Shown here: positions 1 through 23,280 of the stretch, one piece after another
Layout of the letters: every line of letters begins with the position of its first letter
How positions within the stretch are numbered: the first letter of the stretch is position 1
Assembly: GCF_002095395.1 (NCBI RefSeq)
Contig: NZ_MJEI01000106.1
Coordinates: 124,001-188,000 of the forward strand
Reading direction: 5' to 3'
Length of the DNA: 64,000 nt
Origin: Williamsia sp. 1135
GTDB taxonomy: Bacteria; Actinomycetota; Actinomycetes; Mycobacteriales; Mycobacteriaceae
Made by a program: the position numbers and the translations under genes
Notes under the pieces: generated by a model
Seen by the model: only the letters and a program-made list of their open reading frames with translations
Told to the model about the DNA's origin: nothing
Database searches by the model: none

Positions 1-636
1 CTCGCGACCGAAGCCGTCGTTCCGGATGTCGGGTCTGCGGTGGAGTTGTTCCGGCGCAGCGACATCGACCGGATCTGGTTGTCGAGGACGTTGCAGGATG
101 AACCGAGTCGGCTGCTGTTCGTGGGGCATGCGAGTGCGGCGCCCGGCGACGCCGGATACGCCGAGCGCGCCGCGATCCACCTGGCGTGCGAGGAGAGCAT
201 CCCGGGGTACGCAGATGTGGTCGGAACGCACCGCCCGTTCACCGCGGCTGATCTCCTGGCGGATACGTCGCGGTGGCCGATGCCGCCGCGGGTGGCGTTG
301 GTGGCGTGTGCATCTGGCAGCGACTACCGATTCGACGAAGCGACGGGCATGGTTGCTGCGGTGATCCTGGCGGGTGCGGAGGTCGTCACGGCGACTCTGT
401 GGTCACTGCCCACGACTGCCGGTTACCGTCGATTTCGAGGGGAATCAGCGAACGTCGAGACCGACCTGATGGCGGAGCTGATCGTCGCGGTCGACACTGC
501 CCATCGGGCCGATGATGCGGCACGGTCCGTCGGTCGTTGGCAGCGAGCCCAGATGCGACGATGGCGAGATGGCGATCACGGCGCCCACCCCATCTACTGG
601 GGTGCGCTCGTCACATACGTCGTAGGCGCCGATTGA
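1..636 (+). CDS. CHAT-domain protein, C-terminal part (runs in from left edge)
   Basis: The frame is open from base 1, so the gene starts outside the window; an internal GTG at 40 is not needed. What is visible is the end of a CHAT domain, the caspase/separase-like peptidase fold. Its two catalytic positions fit: His in LLFVGHAS and Cys in LVACASGSDY, followed by the typical ATLWSLPTTA strand and a C-terminal IYWGALVTYVVG. CHAT proteases usually act as effectors in conflict, signalling or cell-death pathways, often behind TPR or repeat sensor domains, but the sensor part is not in the window. It may be functionally linked to the unrecognised genes at 2785-5257, but opposed and decayed genes lie between, so this is only a possibility. 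Confidence 0.75.
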   Translation, partial: LATEAVVPDVGSAVELFRRSDIDRIWLSRTLQDEPSRLLFVGHASAAPGDAGYAERAAIHLACEESIPGYADVVGTHRPFTAADLLADTSRWPMPPRVALVACASGSDYRFDEATGMVAAVILAGAEVVTATLWSLPTTAGYRRFRGESANVETDLMAELIVAVDTAHRADDAARSVGRWQRAQMRRWRDGDHGAHPIYWGALVTYVVGAD

Positions 637-656
637 GCTCAGCTGTGGTGAACACC

Positions 657-732
657 GCCGACCGGGCCGGACCGACCGCCGACCGTGCCGAAACACCCAC
701 CGACCGTGCCGAACCGACCGCCGACCGTGCCC
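657..732 (+). repeat. 21-bp tandem repeat, about 3.6 copies
   Basis: Units begin at 657, 678, 699 and 720, each built around GCCGACCGTGCC with a 21-bp period. Read in one frame they encode an ADRAxPT-like heptad, but that frame has no other sign of coding. The repeat lies in the 239-bp gap between the CHAT gene and the HNH pseudogene. The rest of that gap is unusually AT-rich near 790-870 and probably holds the downstream promoter. Confidence 0.7.
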
Positions 733-875
733 TTCGCGTGTGTCTTCGGCGATGTCAGACCTCGCCGATATTCTGGGTGCGGGCAGCCTGCGATTTGATG
801 AAACATGTTGCTGGACAATGAAATAAGTATTTTCGAACACTTGTGCTAGCGCGAAGATCGCGGTAGCCTTGAGTT

Positions 876-1976
876 ATGAACTTGCGGGGGCTGTTCGAAC
901 ACTTATCAACACTGGCGGCGGATCCACTGCTGCTCGCGCCACTGGACGATCTGGCGTTGTCGGAGGAGACGGTCTACGCGTTGCGGGCCAAGAACGTGTT
1001 GGACGTGCTGAAAGGTCTCAATCACATCGATCGACGTGATCCGGATCTGTCGGAGTCCGACCGCGATGACTGCGTGCGTGGGTTGTTGACCGAAGCCCGT
1101 GTGTCGACGCCGGCGGCGGTGAGCCGGCGAGTCCACGAGATGGCTATCGCCCTGTCCCCACCGGACAAGGAAGTACCGGACGCCGAAAACGATGACCTCA
1201 ATGAAGTGTCGTTCGGGACCGGCGACGACGGCCGTACCCACGGCACCCTCGACCTCGACAAAACCCTCGGCGAGAAACTGGCGACCGCGTTGCGTCCCCT
1301 TTCCAAGCTGGTCCCAGAACCCGACGGGTCACCCGACCCCGCAGTACACCGCAACGTCTGTCCGAAGCCCTCGGCACGATCCTGGATGTGTTCTTCGCCC
1401 ACCAGGAACGGCCCACCGAAGGTGGAGTGAAACCGCGGGTGACGATGACCGTCTCCGCCGAGCAGCTCCTGGCGTTTCAGATGAACGGTATCCCTGGCGC
1501 GAAAGTACCCACCGCGGCCGCGACGTTCGAGTGGACCGGACCGGTGGCGTTGCCCACCGCCCAGATGACGGTGTGCGATTCGGTGATCACCAAGATCCTG
1601 CTCGACAACGATGGTGTGCCGCTGGATGTCGGACGTGAGTTCCGTACGGTTACACCAGCGATTCGGAAAGCACTGATGGTGCGGGACATGGGGTGTGCGT
1701 TTCCGGGCTGCGGGTGCCCTGCCGGTTGGACGGACGTGCATCACGTCAAGTTCTGGAGTCATGGCGGCGAGACCAGCCTGTCCAACACAGTTTTGTTGTG
1801 CCGCCGGCACCACAACTACATCCATCACAAAGGCTGGACCGTGTTCATCGGCGGAGACGAAGCGGAGCGGAGCTCGACCCATGTGGCAGACGGACTGGTT
1901 CGTCAAACCCGGCACCACCACGCCCATGCGGTCGCACGCCAGACGGACCATGACCAACGAACCACTCGCCGCCTAA
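876..1976 (+). pseudogene. DUF222 / 13E12-family HNH endonuclease, frameshifted
   Basis: The N-terminal part (876 to about 1340) carries the DUF222 helical region (GTLDLDKTLGEKLATALRPL). Homologous sequence then continues in another frame (LSEALGTILDVFFAHQERPT). Adding one C to the C4 run at 1337-1340 would join them as PDPRSTPQRLSEAL. The HNH nuclease motif follows around 1690-1830 (CAFPGC, DVHHVKFWSHGGETSL, CRRHHNYIH). A second break near 1860-1890 returns to the first frame, where a family-like tail (WFVKPGTTTP...) ends at 1976; staying in the middle frame would run to 2068 with atypical sequence. These genes are multicopy in mycolata and often behave like mobile or decaying elements. Two indels suggest a true pseudogene, though sequencing error cannot be excluded. 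Confidence 0.75.
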
Positions 1977-2083
1977 CAGGCCTACAAGTTTACGAGAAAC
2001 TACTTCGACGACGCAGTCCGAAGTTACTACCGCAGCACCCGATGACACCGGTGCGGCTGGAACATTGACAACTCCACAGTGTG

Positions 2084-2665
2084 TCAGGCCCTGGGAACCG
2101 TGATCGCGATCGTCGATTCGTCTGCAGGCCGATAATAGACGGCGATCACGCTCCCCGGCGCCACCGAGGCCACGGATGTGGCTGGAATGTAGGCGGTTTC
2201 ACGGGCGGCGAATTGTCCACCGTCGGTCTTGCTGACCATCAAGTCGACAGTGATCTTCCGATGGTCCTCGATCACGTCGCCGGTGACGCGCACCGCGGTG
2301 ACCACGCCCTGGGATCGGTTCCCCCGTCGAACGAGATCGATCTTCTCGGTGGTCGTGAGTCCTTTACGGATCAGCATGTGGTCGAACGCTGCACGCGCAG
2401 CGATCATGTCGTCGGCGAGGGTGAGATCGGTCCGCTTGTCCGGATCGAACCTGACCGCGATGACCACTCCGGGCCTCAGGTCGAGGGCCGCGCCGTGACA
2501 GGAGGAGGTGGTGAGCGCCCCGCGAAAGCGTTCGCCTGAGACGGTTTCGACGTCGACGGCCACCGCGGAGCCCGGACAGCCTTCGGCGGCGGCCGACACC
2601 GTCCCGAGGCCGATGGCGGATTCTGGGGGTCGCGCCGGGCCTCGTCGATATCGGTTGGGCGTCAT
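2084..2665 (-). CDS. Unrecognised beta-rich protein with an internal duplication
   Basis: About 193 aa with no signal peptide or membrane segment and no family I recognise. Two segments look alike: LRPGVVIAVRFDPDKR in the first half and VAPGSVIAVYYRPADES at the C-terminus. Each is a strand-turn-strand ending a small beta module, so the protein is probably two related beta-barrels around a charged helical stretch (TTTEKIDLVRRGNRS). The start is uncertain: ATG at 2665 (no good ribosome-binding site) or ATG at 2701, which would overlap the upstream region of the divergent gene. It is convergent with the HNH pseudogene. Confidence 0.55.
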   Translation of the reverse strand: MTPNRYRRGPARPPESAIGLGTVSAAAEGCPGSAVAVDVETVSGERFRGALTTSSCHGAALDLRPGVVIAVRFDPDKRTDLTLADDMIAARAAFDHMLIRKGLTTTEKIDLVRRGNRSQGVVTAVRVTGDVIEDHRKITVDLMVSKTDGGQFAARETAYIPATSVASVAPGSVIAVYYRPADESTIAITVPRA

Positions 2666-2784
2666 CGAGGAGGTCTTCAGGTGGGAAAGTCGTGTTCGCA
2701 TGCGTCAACGTTCTCGTCCGCCGGCGGCTACCGATCCCAACTTCGGCACTGGTTCCGTCCGGGGCCCCGGTCTACGATCGCCTG

Positions 2785-4124
2785 ATGAGTATGGGGCTGC
2801 AGGTGGCGACCGACGTGTCGGTGGCCCGGCCACGACGGGCGGTGATCGATGAGGCGTGGCGTCGTATCGGTCCGGGACTCGAAGTGCTCAGCAGCACCGA
2901 CGGGGGACCGCTGCGTCGCACTGTCAAACGCATCATCGATCCGCTGGTGTTGCGGCTGCGCGTGAATCCGCAGTTCTCCACACCGATTCTCGCTGGTGAC
3001 GCCGCGGCCGCCGTCGATGCTCTGATCGCAGCTCATGGCCGCGAACTGGTGCTGACCGCCGGGTGGTTCAGCTACCTGAAGAAGGCTCGCAGGCGGCTCC
3101 GGATCACCACCGGCAATGCCCAGGAGATGTACTTTCCGGTCTGTTTCGAGCTGGCCGTCACTGTAGGGGAGCCGCCGGCCGACGCAGACACCGTCGCAGA
3201 GACGATGCTGCTCGAACTGCATGGGGACAGGGACCGAACTGCGGGTGCAGTTCTCACCGATCACCTGTCCGATCCTGCCGTGGTGGACAAACTCACCCGG
3301 CAACTGGCAGCCAGCTGGGGTGACGTGTCGCCGGGTGGCGCGATCATGGGGCCGTTTCTTTCGGGCCTGCCCGCAGTGTTGGGGCCTGCCGACGATCACA
3401 GCTCCCGCGGCGCCCGGCAACGGGTGTGGTCCGCGCTCATCGCCGATGAGACACCGTTCAACCTCGGGGCCCTCGCTCGGGACGAAATGTCGGTGCTGCC
3501 GTGGTCTATCGTCGACGTCGGTCTGAGTTCGGTTGCTCCACAACAACGTCCGACCGTCCTCGGTGAACAGCGTGGCGAGCGGCCGCTCGATCGGACGGTT
3601 GCCGAGCGGGTCCGGGCTACCCTCCGCCGCGGCCTCGACCAGACCGAGCCCCTGACGTCCCCCTGCTGTGCGACGAGGAGGTGGACCGCGCGTGTGCGCC
3701 ATGGGGCCTGCTCGGCGAAGATCGGCAGGCCACCCTGATCGCCGGCATCGAGGTCGCCGTCGACCTCGCGCCCCTCGATGAGAAGCACGGTCCCAAGACC
3801 GCTTTGGCGACGCAGATCCAAGCGCGACTGCGCAAGGAGGCGTATGTGCTGCACGCGCGGCGCTGCCTTGCCGGGGGCACCGCGTTGCATCCGCGCCAGC
3901 AGCGGGTCGTCGATGATCTCCGGGCGTTCGCCCGCCCGTACCTGAGCCGGCTGTGGGCCAGACTGCACGGTCGCGATGTGTGGCAGGAAACATGCGCCGA
4001 CGTCGACGATGTCCGAGCGCTGCTGGATGGGGTGGCACGGTCGACGAGTCTGGACCAGCGCCAGCGCATCAAGGCGATGTTGGAGAATCAACTGGCCCCG
4101 GCATCGGGTGCGGCGGCGATATGA
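2785..4124 (+). pseudogene. Unrecognised ~446-aa protein, interrupted by one frameshift
   Basis: The first frame (ATG 2785) codes for about 290 aa with features such as AGWFSYLKKARRRLRITTGNAQEMYFP. Homology-like composition then moves to another frame at 3649-3652, where adding one C to the C4 run would read EPPDVPLLCDEEVDR and continue to 4124. The C-terminal part is helical and charged (QARLRKEAYVLHARRCL, AFARPYLSRLWARLHG). The stop overlaps the next start as ATGA (4121-4124), so the two were translationally coupled. I do not recognise the family. The break could be a real mutation or an indel error in a C homopolymer; if it is an error, this is an intact gene. Confidence 0.55.
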
Positions 4125-5257
4125 GACTGCACTCGCAATCGAGGCTGTGGACCATCGGCGCAGACACAGAAGGTCCGCCGCTGGTTGCCGTACTCGAGGT
4201 CGGTGGCGCGGTGATGTCGTGGACGGTTGATGCGCCGGGCCCGCCTCAGATCACCTTTCTCGACCACGATCAGGCGGACTGGCTGTGGCATGTGGTCGGG
4301 GAGGCCGGCCATATCGCACTTGCCACCGGTATGGCAGATCCGGCTGTCAGGTCGGACTCTCTCGAGATCGATGACGTCGAGATCGTCGCAGGCGCACTCG
4401 AGGTGCCGCGGCGGCTCGCGCTCGGACACTGGCTGCGTCGCTGGTGGCCGACCAGTGTTCGCGACGCGATCGGACCGCTGGACCAAGCCCTTCTGGACGC
4501 CGAGGTCGCGGTACTGACGGCGGATGCCCAACATTTCTTCCCCGCCGAGTCCTTCGACTCCGACGTGGCCGCGTTGCTGGCACCGCACGCGGTTGCTCTG
4601 ACCAGGCACGTACGTGGTGGCGATCACCGGATCGTGGAACTGATCTCTCGCGCAGTCGAACTGGTGGAGGAGACCGGCGCCGGCGCGGGCCCTGATGCGG
4701 CGCTGTGGCTCGATCTCGCCGACGCGCTGGACAACTCGGATCTGCACGCGACGGCCGGAGACGGCCGGCAGGACGAGTACGCCCTCGCGGCGGGAAACAC
4801 GACCGGTATGAATGTGAGCGCGATCGCGCGGGGTACGGCGACGATCAAGTGGGGCGCGGTTCCGCCGCACACCTTCGATGCCGCCGAGAACACAGCGGAA
4901 TGGCTGATACCAGCCGATTCTGGCGACACCGCCGCAACAGCGGTCGTCCGGACCATGACGATCGGGGGCGACCCGACGGGTATCGCTGTCACCTTGCGGG
5001 CGGGTGCGATTGCCGGCTCGGCCGAACTGGACGGCACTGGTGCCGCCAGGATCGCGCTCAGAACCGGCGAGAACGTTCCATCGGAATCAGAGTTGTGGGG
5101 CCATGATTGGTCGTCGGCCGCACTGACGGTGGGGGCGGCGGTATCAGAGCCGGCACAAGCCCGCGAACGGGTGCGGGCCTTCGTGCGTGCGCGACTCGCC
5201 GCGCCGCCCGCCGACGCCTTCCTTGCCGAGATCTTGGCGGCCGAATCCGACTACTGA
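4121..5257 (+). CDS. Unrecognised protein coupled to the preceding gene
   Basis: About 378 aa, starting at the ATG that overlaps the previous stop (ATGA). The open frame extends further upstream, but the overlap decides the start. No transmembrane segment, signal peptide or known catalytic motif is visible. The middle is helical (EVPRRLALGHWLRRWWPTSV, HRIVELISRAVELVEE) and the C-terminal half is beta-rich and Thr/Ala/Gly-rich with repeated ITVT-like strands. It resembles a partner protein of the gene at 2785 rather than an enzyme. Together with the upstream CHAT gene it could form a conflict-type island, but that is speculation. A strong hairpin follows immediately. Confidence 0.6.
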   Translation: MRLHSQSRLWTIGADTEGPPLVAVLEVGGAVMSWTVDAPGPPQITFLDHDQADWLWHVVGEAGHIALATGMADPAVRSDSLEIDDVEIVAGALEVPRRLALGHWLRRWWPTSVRDAIGPLDQALLDAEVAVLTADAQHFFPAESFDSDVAALLAPHAVALTRHVRGGDHRIVELISRAVELVEETGAGAGPDAALWLDLADALDNSDLHATAGDGRQDEYALAAGNTTGMNVSAIARGTATIKWGAVPPHTFDAAENTAEWLIPADSGDTAATAVVRTMTIGGDPTGIAVTLRAGAIAGSAELDGTGAARIALRTGENVPSESELWGHDWSSAALTVGAAVSEPAQARERVRAFVRARLAAPPADAFLAEILAAESDY

Positions 5258-5270
5258 CCTGCCCGCGCAT

Positions 5271-5336
5271 CCGGATTTGGTGGGTTTTGGCGACGCTGAC
5301 CTGCGGAAATGGTCGCCAAAACCCACCAAGATCGGG
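5271..5336. terminator. Bidirectional hairpin terminator, repeat family copy 1
   Basis: A perfect 18-bp stem (5277-5294 with 5312-5329, TTGGTGGGTTTTGGCGAC) closes a 17-nt loop containing GACCTGCGG. It lies between the convergent genes ending at 5257 (+) and 5337 (-), so it can stop transcription from both sides. The same design, including the loop core, occurs at 40531-40597 and, in inverted orientation, at 56837-56877. Confidence 0.8.
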
Positions 5337-6233
5337 CTAATGGCTGGCGACCGAGCGGTAACGCCAGAGCGACAACGGCACGAACACGAGGAGGATCGCG
5401 GCGCACGTGAGGACTGAATAGAGCACTGCGTTGTCTGCGACCCAGCCCGTCGCCTGCGGGAAGTCGGCAGGCGCCGGGTTGCCGAGCAACTGCCGAGATG
5501 CGGTGGCCACAGCGGTGATCGGGTTCCACTCCGCGATTGTCTTGAGCGGCCCAGGCAGGCTCTGCGCGGAGATGAACGCGCTCGAGAGGAACGTCATCGG
5601 GAACATCCACACGAAGCCGACACTCTGCGCCACCTCGACATTGGGTGCCATGAGGCCGGAGAACGCACCGACCCACGACATCGCGAACGCGAGCAACAGG
5701 ATCAGGCCGAGGGCGATCAATGCATCGAGCGCGCTGCCGCGGATGCGCCAGCCGATGACCAGGCCACACAGAGCCATGACGGCGACGCTGACGATGCTGA
5801 CCAAGAGATCGGAGAGTGTCCGGCCGAGCACCACCGCCAACGACCACATGGGCAGCGTACGCAGGCGGTCGACAATGCCGGATTGCAAGTCCTGGGCGAG
5901 TCCTACGGTGGTGAAGGCCGAGTTGAAAACGACTGTCTGCGTGAAGATTCCTGCCATCAGGAACTCGCGGTAGGACGCGCCGCCGAGGGTCGCACCGAAC
6001 ACGTACGCGAAGAGGAAGACGAACATGAACGGCTGCACGGTGGCGCTCACGAGCAGCGTCGGTACCCGGCGGATGGTCAGTAGATTTCGCCCCGCCATGA
6101 CCGAACTGTCGGAGAACAGTCCGCCACCTTTCGCGGGAAGGAAGTCCTCAGAGCCCATCGACGTCGCGCTCACCTTGTTCGGTTTCTCCTGCTTCGTGGC
6201 GTCGGGAGTCGGCTGTGCCGATGTTGTCGTCAC
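5337..6233 (-). CDS. ABC-2 type export permease, DrrB-like
   Basis: About 298 aa. The start is the GTG at 6233-6231, which overlaps the stop of the ATPase gene as GTGA; the longer upstream frame is antisense-like sequence inside the ATPase gene. A soluble N-terminus of about 60 aa is followed by roughly six hydrophobic segments (e.g. TLLVSATVQPFMFVFLFAYV, IALGLILLLAFAMSWVGAF, LLVFVPLSLW), the ABC-2 permease pattern of daunorubicin-resistance DrrB proteins. With the ATPase it should form an exporter. Being the last gene of the NRPS operon, its likely cargo is the NRPS product. Confidence 0.88.
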   Translation of the reverse strand: MTTTSAQPTPDATKQEKPNKVSATSMGSEDFLPAKGGGLFSDSSVMAGRNLLTIRRVPTLLVSATVQPFMFVFLFAYVFGATLGGASYREFLMAGIFTQTVVFNSAFTTVGLAQDLQSGIVDRLRTLPMWSLAVVLGRTLSDLLVSIVSVAVMALCGLVIGWRIRGSALDALIALGLILLLAFAMSWVGAFSGLMAPNVEVAQSVGFVWMFPMTFLSSAFISAQSLPGPLKTIAEWNPITAVATASRQLLGNPAPADFPQATGWVADNAVLYSVLTCAAILLVFVPLSLWRYRSVASH

Positions 6234-7216
6234 GCAGCACGCTCCTCGTTCTTGTCGGGGGTGGTCGACGTCAGGTTCAAGAAGACGTCGTCGAGCGTGG
6301 GGGCGTCGACGGTGAAGTCCGACACGATCACGCCCGTCTCGGACAGCGCCTGGATGACCGCTGCCGCACTGGCGTTGCCGTGCGCGACCGGAACATGCCA
6401 AGCCATCGAGTGCGCGTGACTGTATGGTTCGCCGGATCCGTATTCGGTCAGCACGGCGATGAGCCGGTCCCGGTCATAGCCCTGCGCCACTTCCACTGTC
6501 AGCAGGGTGGACTGGGACGCGGCCTTCAGTTCGGCGGCGGTGCCCTTGGCGACCACCACGCCCTTGTCGATCACCGTGATGATGTCGGCGAGCGCGTCGG
6601 CCTCCTCGAGGTACTGCGTGGTCAGGAGCACGCTGGTGCCCGTGCTGACGAGATTCTCGATCAGTGCCCACATCTCGCGTCGACCGCGTGGATCGAGACC
6701 GGTGGTGGGTTCGTCGAGAATGACGACGCCGGGCCTCGCGATCAGCGAGCCGGCGAGGTCGAGTCGGCGGCGCATGCCTCCGGAGTAGGTGCGCGACGGT
6801 CGATCTCGTGCGTCGGTGAGCCGGAAGTCGTTGATCAGTTCGTCGGCGCGAGCGCCGGCGGCCTTCCGCTTGAGGCCGTACAGCCGCGCGACCATGCGGA
6901 GGTTCTCCCAGCCGGTCAGGTTGCCGTCCACCGCGGCGTACTGTCCCGAGACACCGATGCTGCGACGAACCTTGGCGGGATCGGCCAGGGCGTCGGTGCC
7001 CAGAACGGTGACCGTGCCCTCGTCGGGTTTGAGCAGAGTGGAGATCACCCGCACGGTCGTGGTCTTTCCGGCCCCGTTTGGTCCGAGGAGAGCATGCACG
7101 GTACCCCGCTTGACCTGCAGGTCAACGCCCCCGAGTGCGCGATGAGATTCACCGCGACCGAATTTGCCACCGAAGGTCTTGGTCAGCCCGGAGACCTCGA
7201 TCGCATATTCATCCAT
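6230..7216 (-). CDS. ABC transporter ATPase, DrrA-like
   Basis: About 328 aa. Walker A GPNGAGKT (about residue 45), signature YSGGMRRRLDLA, Walker B VVILDEPTTGLDP and the D-loop are all present. The usual H-loop His is Gln in LLTTQYLEEAD, as is normal for DrrA-type ATPases, and the C-terminal extension ending in DVFLNLT is also typical. The ATG at 7216 lies 8 nt inside the end of mbtH and the stop overlaps the permease start, so NRPS, mbtH, ATPase and permease are translated as one coupled unit. It powers export by the adjacent permease. Confidence 0.92.
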   Translation of the reverse strand: MDEYAIEVSGLTKTFGGKFGRGESHRALGGVDLQVKRGTVHALLGPNGAGKTTTVRVISTLLKPDEGTVTVLGTDALADPAKVRRSIGVSGQYAAVDGNLTGWENLRMVARLYGLKRKAAGARADELINDFRLTDARDRPSRTYSGGMRRRLDLAGSLIARPGVVILDEPTTGLDPRGRREMWALIENLVSTGTSVLLTTQYLEEADALADIITVIDKGVVVAKGTAAELKAASQSTLLTVEVAQGYDRDRLIAVLTEYGSGEPYSHAHSMAWHVPVAHGNASAAAVIQALSETGVIVSDFTVDAPTLDDVFLNLTSTTPDKNEERAA

Positions 7217-7449
7217 TGATCCACCACTTGTCGTCGCGGACCGCGCGGGCTCCGTGCTTACGTTCGGACATGGACTGCTTGAGGCTCATCGGAGCGATGT
7301 CGCGCCAGTTCTCCTCGACGTACTGCAGGCAAGCTTCTCGGCCGGATGGCCCGTGCTGCGAGGTCCACCCACCGGGTACCGGCGCGAAATCCGGCCACAG
7401 GGAGTGCTGGCCCTCGTGGTTGACCAGTACGCGGAACGTACCCCGCTCG

Positions 7450-7469
<20 letters not shown>
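7209..7469 (-). CDS. mbtH: MbtH-like NRPS accessory protein
   Basis: 86 aa from the first of two adjacent ATG codons (7469 and 7466). It shows the family signature: NPFDDERGTFRVLVNHEGQ, HSLWPDFAPVPGGW, and the C-terminal WRDIAPMSLKQ pattern. MbtH proteins bind adenylation domains and are often required for their solubility and activity. The start lies 20 nt inside the 3' end of the NRPS gene and the stop overlaps the ABC ATPase start. This one-to-one placement says it serves the adjacent NRPS. A longer open frame upstream is a shadow of the NRPS gene. Confidence 0.95.
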
Positions 7470-21297
<13,828 letters not shown>

Positions 21298-21551
21298 AAC
21301 GCCCCTCCCGTGGTTTTCGTTGTGCAGTCTGTCTGTATCTCGGTAGTCGTTCGGGCTGAAGTCAACGCCGGATGGGTCCTCAGGGGCATTAAAGATCAGA
21401 TGACCGAAGTTAGATGCGCACAGGGGCTACGTGCTACACAGGGACATCGAAATAACTTCTCGTTTCGTTACCCTGCGTCGGAATGCGGTAAACGTAAGTC
21501 GACTTCGGTGGAAGTTCGCGTGGCTAAGCGCATTACGGCAAACCTGCGGGG
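21298..21551 (-). promoter_or_regulatory. Intergenic region upstream of the NRPS operon
   Basis: 254 bp between the TetR gene and the NRPS, both on the minus strand. It is clearly more AT-rich than its surroundings at 21430-21500. The only site I can place is the NRPS ribosome-binding sequence (GGGAGGGG, minus strand, about 21303-21310). I do not see a convincing -35/-10 pair or a clean TetR palindrome; the operator, if present, should be here or in the gap upstream of the regulator. Confidence 0.4.
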
Positions 21552-22139
21552 TCAGTCAAGTCCTGCGGTCATCATGGCGCTGAGCATGTCGACGATCTCG
21601 TCCGGCTCGGAGTCGGATTGCTCACCGAGCTCGGTGCGCCGTTCGTAGTCTGCGATGAGTGAGAACATCGCGGTGGCCACTGCTGTGACCCGGCGAATCC
21701 TGGCCGGTTTGTCGGCCTTGATTGATTTGTTCAGTTGGTCAAGAACTTTCGGCCATTCGGTGTAACCTGTTGGGATGGATTCGTCCGGCCAGTGTGGGCG
21801 GATGGCCTCCAGAAAACGGGCGTAGTGCGTGCCCTTCATCTGCAGGATGGGCAACACCAGCACTTCGATCAGATCGCGGACTGTTGGTTGTTTACCTTGT
21901 GCGGCAAAGGCTTCGAGCATATTTGCCCGTTCGCTTTCCATCGGACCGAGGCGGCGGGCCACAACTGCTGCGATGAGTCCCTGGCGGTTGCGGTAGTGGT
22001 ATTGCACGGCTGAGTTGTTGCGGTGTCCGGCTGCCACGGCAACGTCCCGCAGGGGCACCTCATAGCCGCGGGTCGCGATCAGCCGTTCGGCGGCGTCGAG
22101 CAACTCACGTTTCCTGTGGTCGGCCCCGTTGTCTGCCAT
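21552..22139 (-). CDS. TetR-family transcriptional regulator
   Basis: 195 aa from the ATG at 22139, which has GGAGG 4 nt upstream; an ATG at 22163 would add 8 aa. The N-terminal DNA-binding domain is clear (RKRELLDAAERLIATRGYEV, then LRDVAVAAGHRNNSAVQYHY). The C-terminal ligand-binding half has HYARFLEAIRPHWPDES and ends in a Glu/Asp-rich tail. It sits directly upstream of the NRPS operon in the same orientation, so it is the obvious candidate to control it, perhaps sensing the product or a precursor. The target site is not identified. Confidence 0.9.
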   Translation of the reverse strand: MADNGADHRKRELLDAAERLIATRGYEVPLRDVAVAAGHRNNSAVQYHYRNRQGLIAAVVARRLGPMESERANMLEAFAAQGKQPTVRDLIEVLVLPILQMKGTHYARFLEAIRPHWPDESIPTGYTEWPKVLDQLNKSIKADKPARIRRVTAVATAMFSLIADYERRTELGEQSDSEPDEIVDMLSAMMTAGLD

Positions 22140-22242
22140 GTGACCTCCGAGCTTATCGTCCACTCATCACGCTGAGCGTTGACATGGTTTACTTCTCGCC
22201 GGGTGACGCATTCGTGGGTACTGACGTTCGGGGGAATCGCAA

Positions 22243-23236
22243 GTGAGACGGCAGCTTTCGATAATCATAACTGCAGTGATCCTCTGTGTCATTTGTGAGC
22301 TTGGGGTGCCATCGACAGCGTCCGCCGTCCCTGCCGGTCGAGAACGGGTGGAGCAGGCCGAGATGCGATCGATGGTCATGGTCACGCCGCATCGGGCCGA
22401 GCTCACGGTCTACTCGCCCGCCATGCCCCGAGCCGTCCGGGTCGACGTACTCCTGCCGACGAAGCCTCGGCCGAGCGCACAGCGTCGCACCCTCTACATG
22501 CTCGACGGCATCGACGCCGGCGTGTACAGCGGGTACACGCAGAGCGGATGGACCCAGTACACGGACATCGTCGACTTCATGGCCGACAAGAACGTCAACG
22601 TCGTACTGCCGATCGGCGGTACCGGGAGCTACTACACCGACTGGCAGCGCGATGACCCCGCGCTCGGCAGGAACAGGTGGGAAACATTCTTGGTCGAGGA
22701 ACTCGCCGTTGATCGACGCGACCTTCCAGGGCAACGGGCGCAACGCCGTGGAGGGACTGTCGATGGGGGCGACGGGCGCGATGATGCTCGCGGTGCGTAA
22801 CCCTGACCTGTACGCCGGCGCGGTGCTGCTCAGCGGCTGCCTCGATCTCGGTGACCCCGCAGCGCAGAACGCGACCACGGGATCGGTTCGGACCCGAGGC
22901 GGTGAACCGGAGAACATGTGGGGGTCGGTCTACAACAAGACCTGGGAGGCGCACGACCCAGGGGTGAACATCTCGGACTTGCGTGGAAAGCCGCTCTACG
23001 TGGCGGTCGGCAGCGGGTTGCCCGACCCGGCGCTGGGACTGGCGGGCCTGGCCTCGCCGGTCGGCGGTCTGCTCGAGGCGGCGGCCCTGGCGTGCACCCG
23101 GTCCTTCGAGGCGAAGGCGGACGCCGCAGGTGTGGAGATCACGTTCGATTACCGCGAAGGCTTGCACCCCTGGGGCTATTGGAACGAAGACCTTCATCGG
23201 TCCTGGCCCACGATCGCCGAGGCGCTCGATATCTGA
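22243..23236 (+). pseudogene. Antigen 85 / mycolyltransferase-like esterase, frameshifted
   Basis: It begins at GTG 22243 (GGGGGA upstream) with a signal peptide (hydrophobic core IIITAVILCVICELGV, cleavage near ASA). The first frame has TLYMLDGIDAG and DKNVNVVLPIGG, as in Ag85 proteins. Near 22702-22705 one extra base shifts the frame; removing it would read EELPLIDATFQGNGRNAVEG and lead into the nucleophile motif GLSMG. The rest continues in the second frame to 23236, including LHPWGYWNEDL, the family's His-Trp end. These secreted esterases transfer mycolic acids in the cell envelope. All visible catalytic surroundings are preserved, so this is either a recent pseudogene or an indel error. 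Confidence 0.8.
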
Positions 23237-23280
23237 GGTGACCATCTTCCTCCGTTAAGCGGACGTGCTTATATGGTCGC

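Noticed and set aside
1977-2068. Extension of the HNH frame to 2068
   Set aside because: The sequence after about 1890 in that frame is atypical; the family-like tail is in another frame and ends at 1976.
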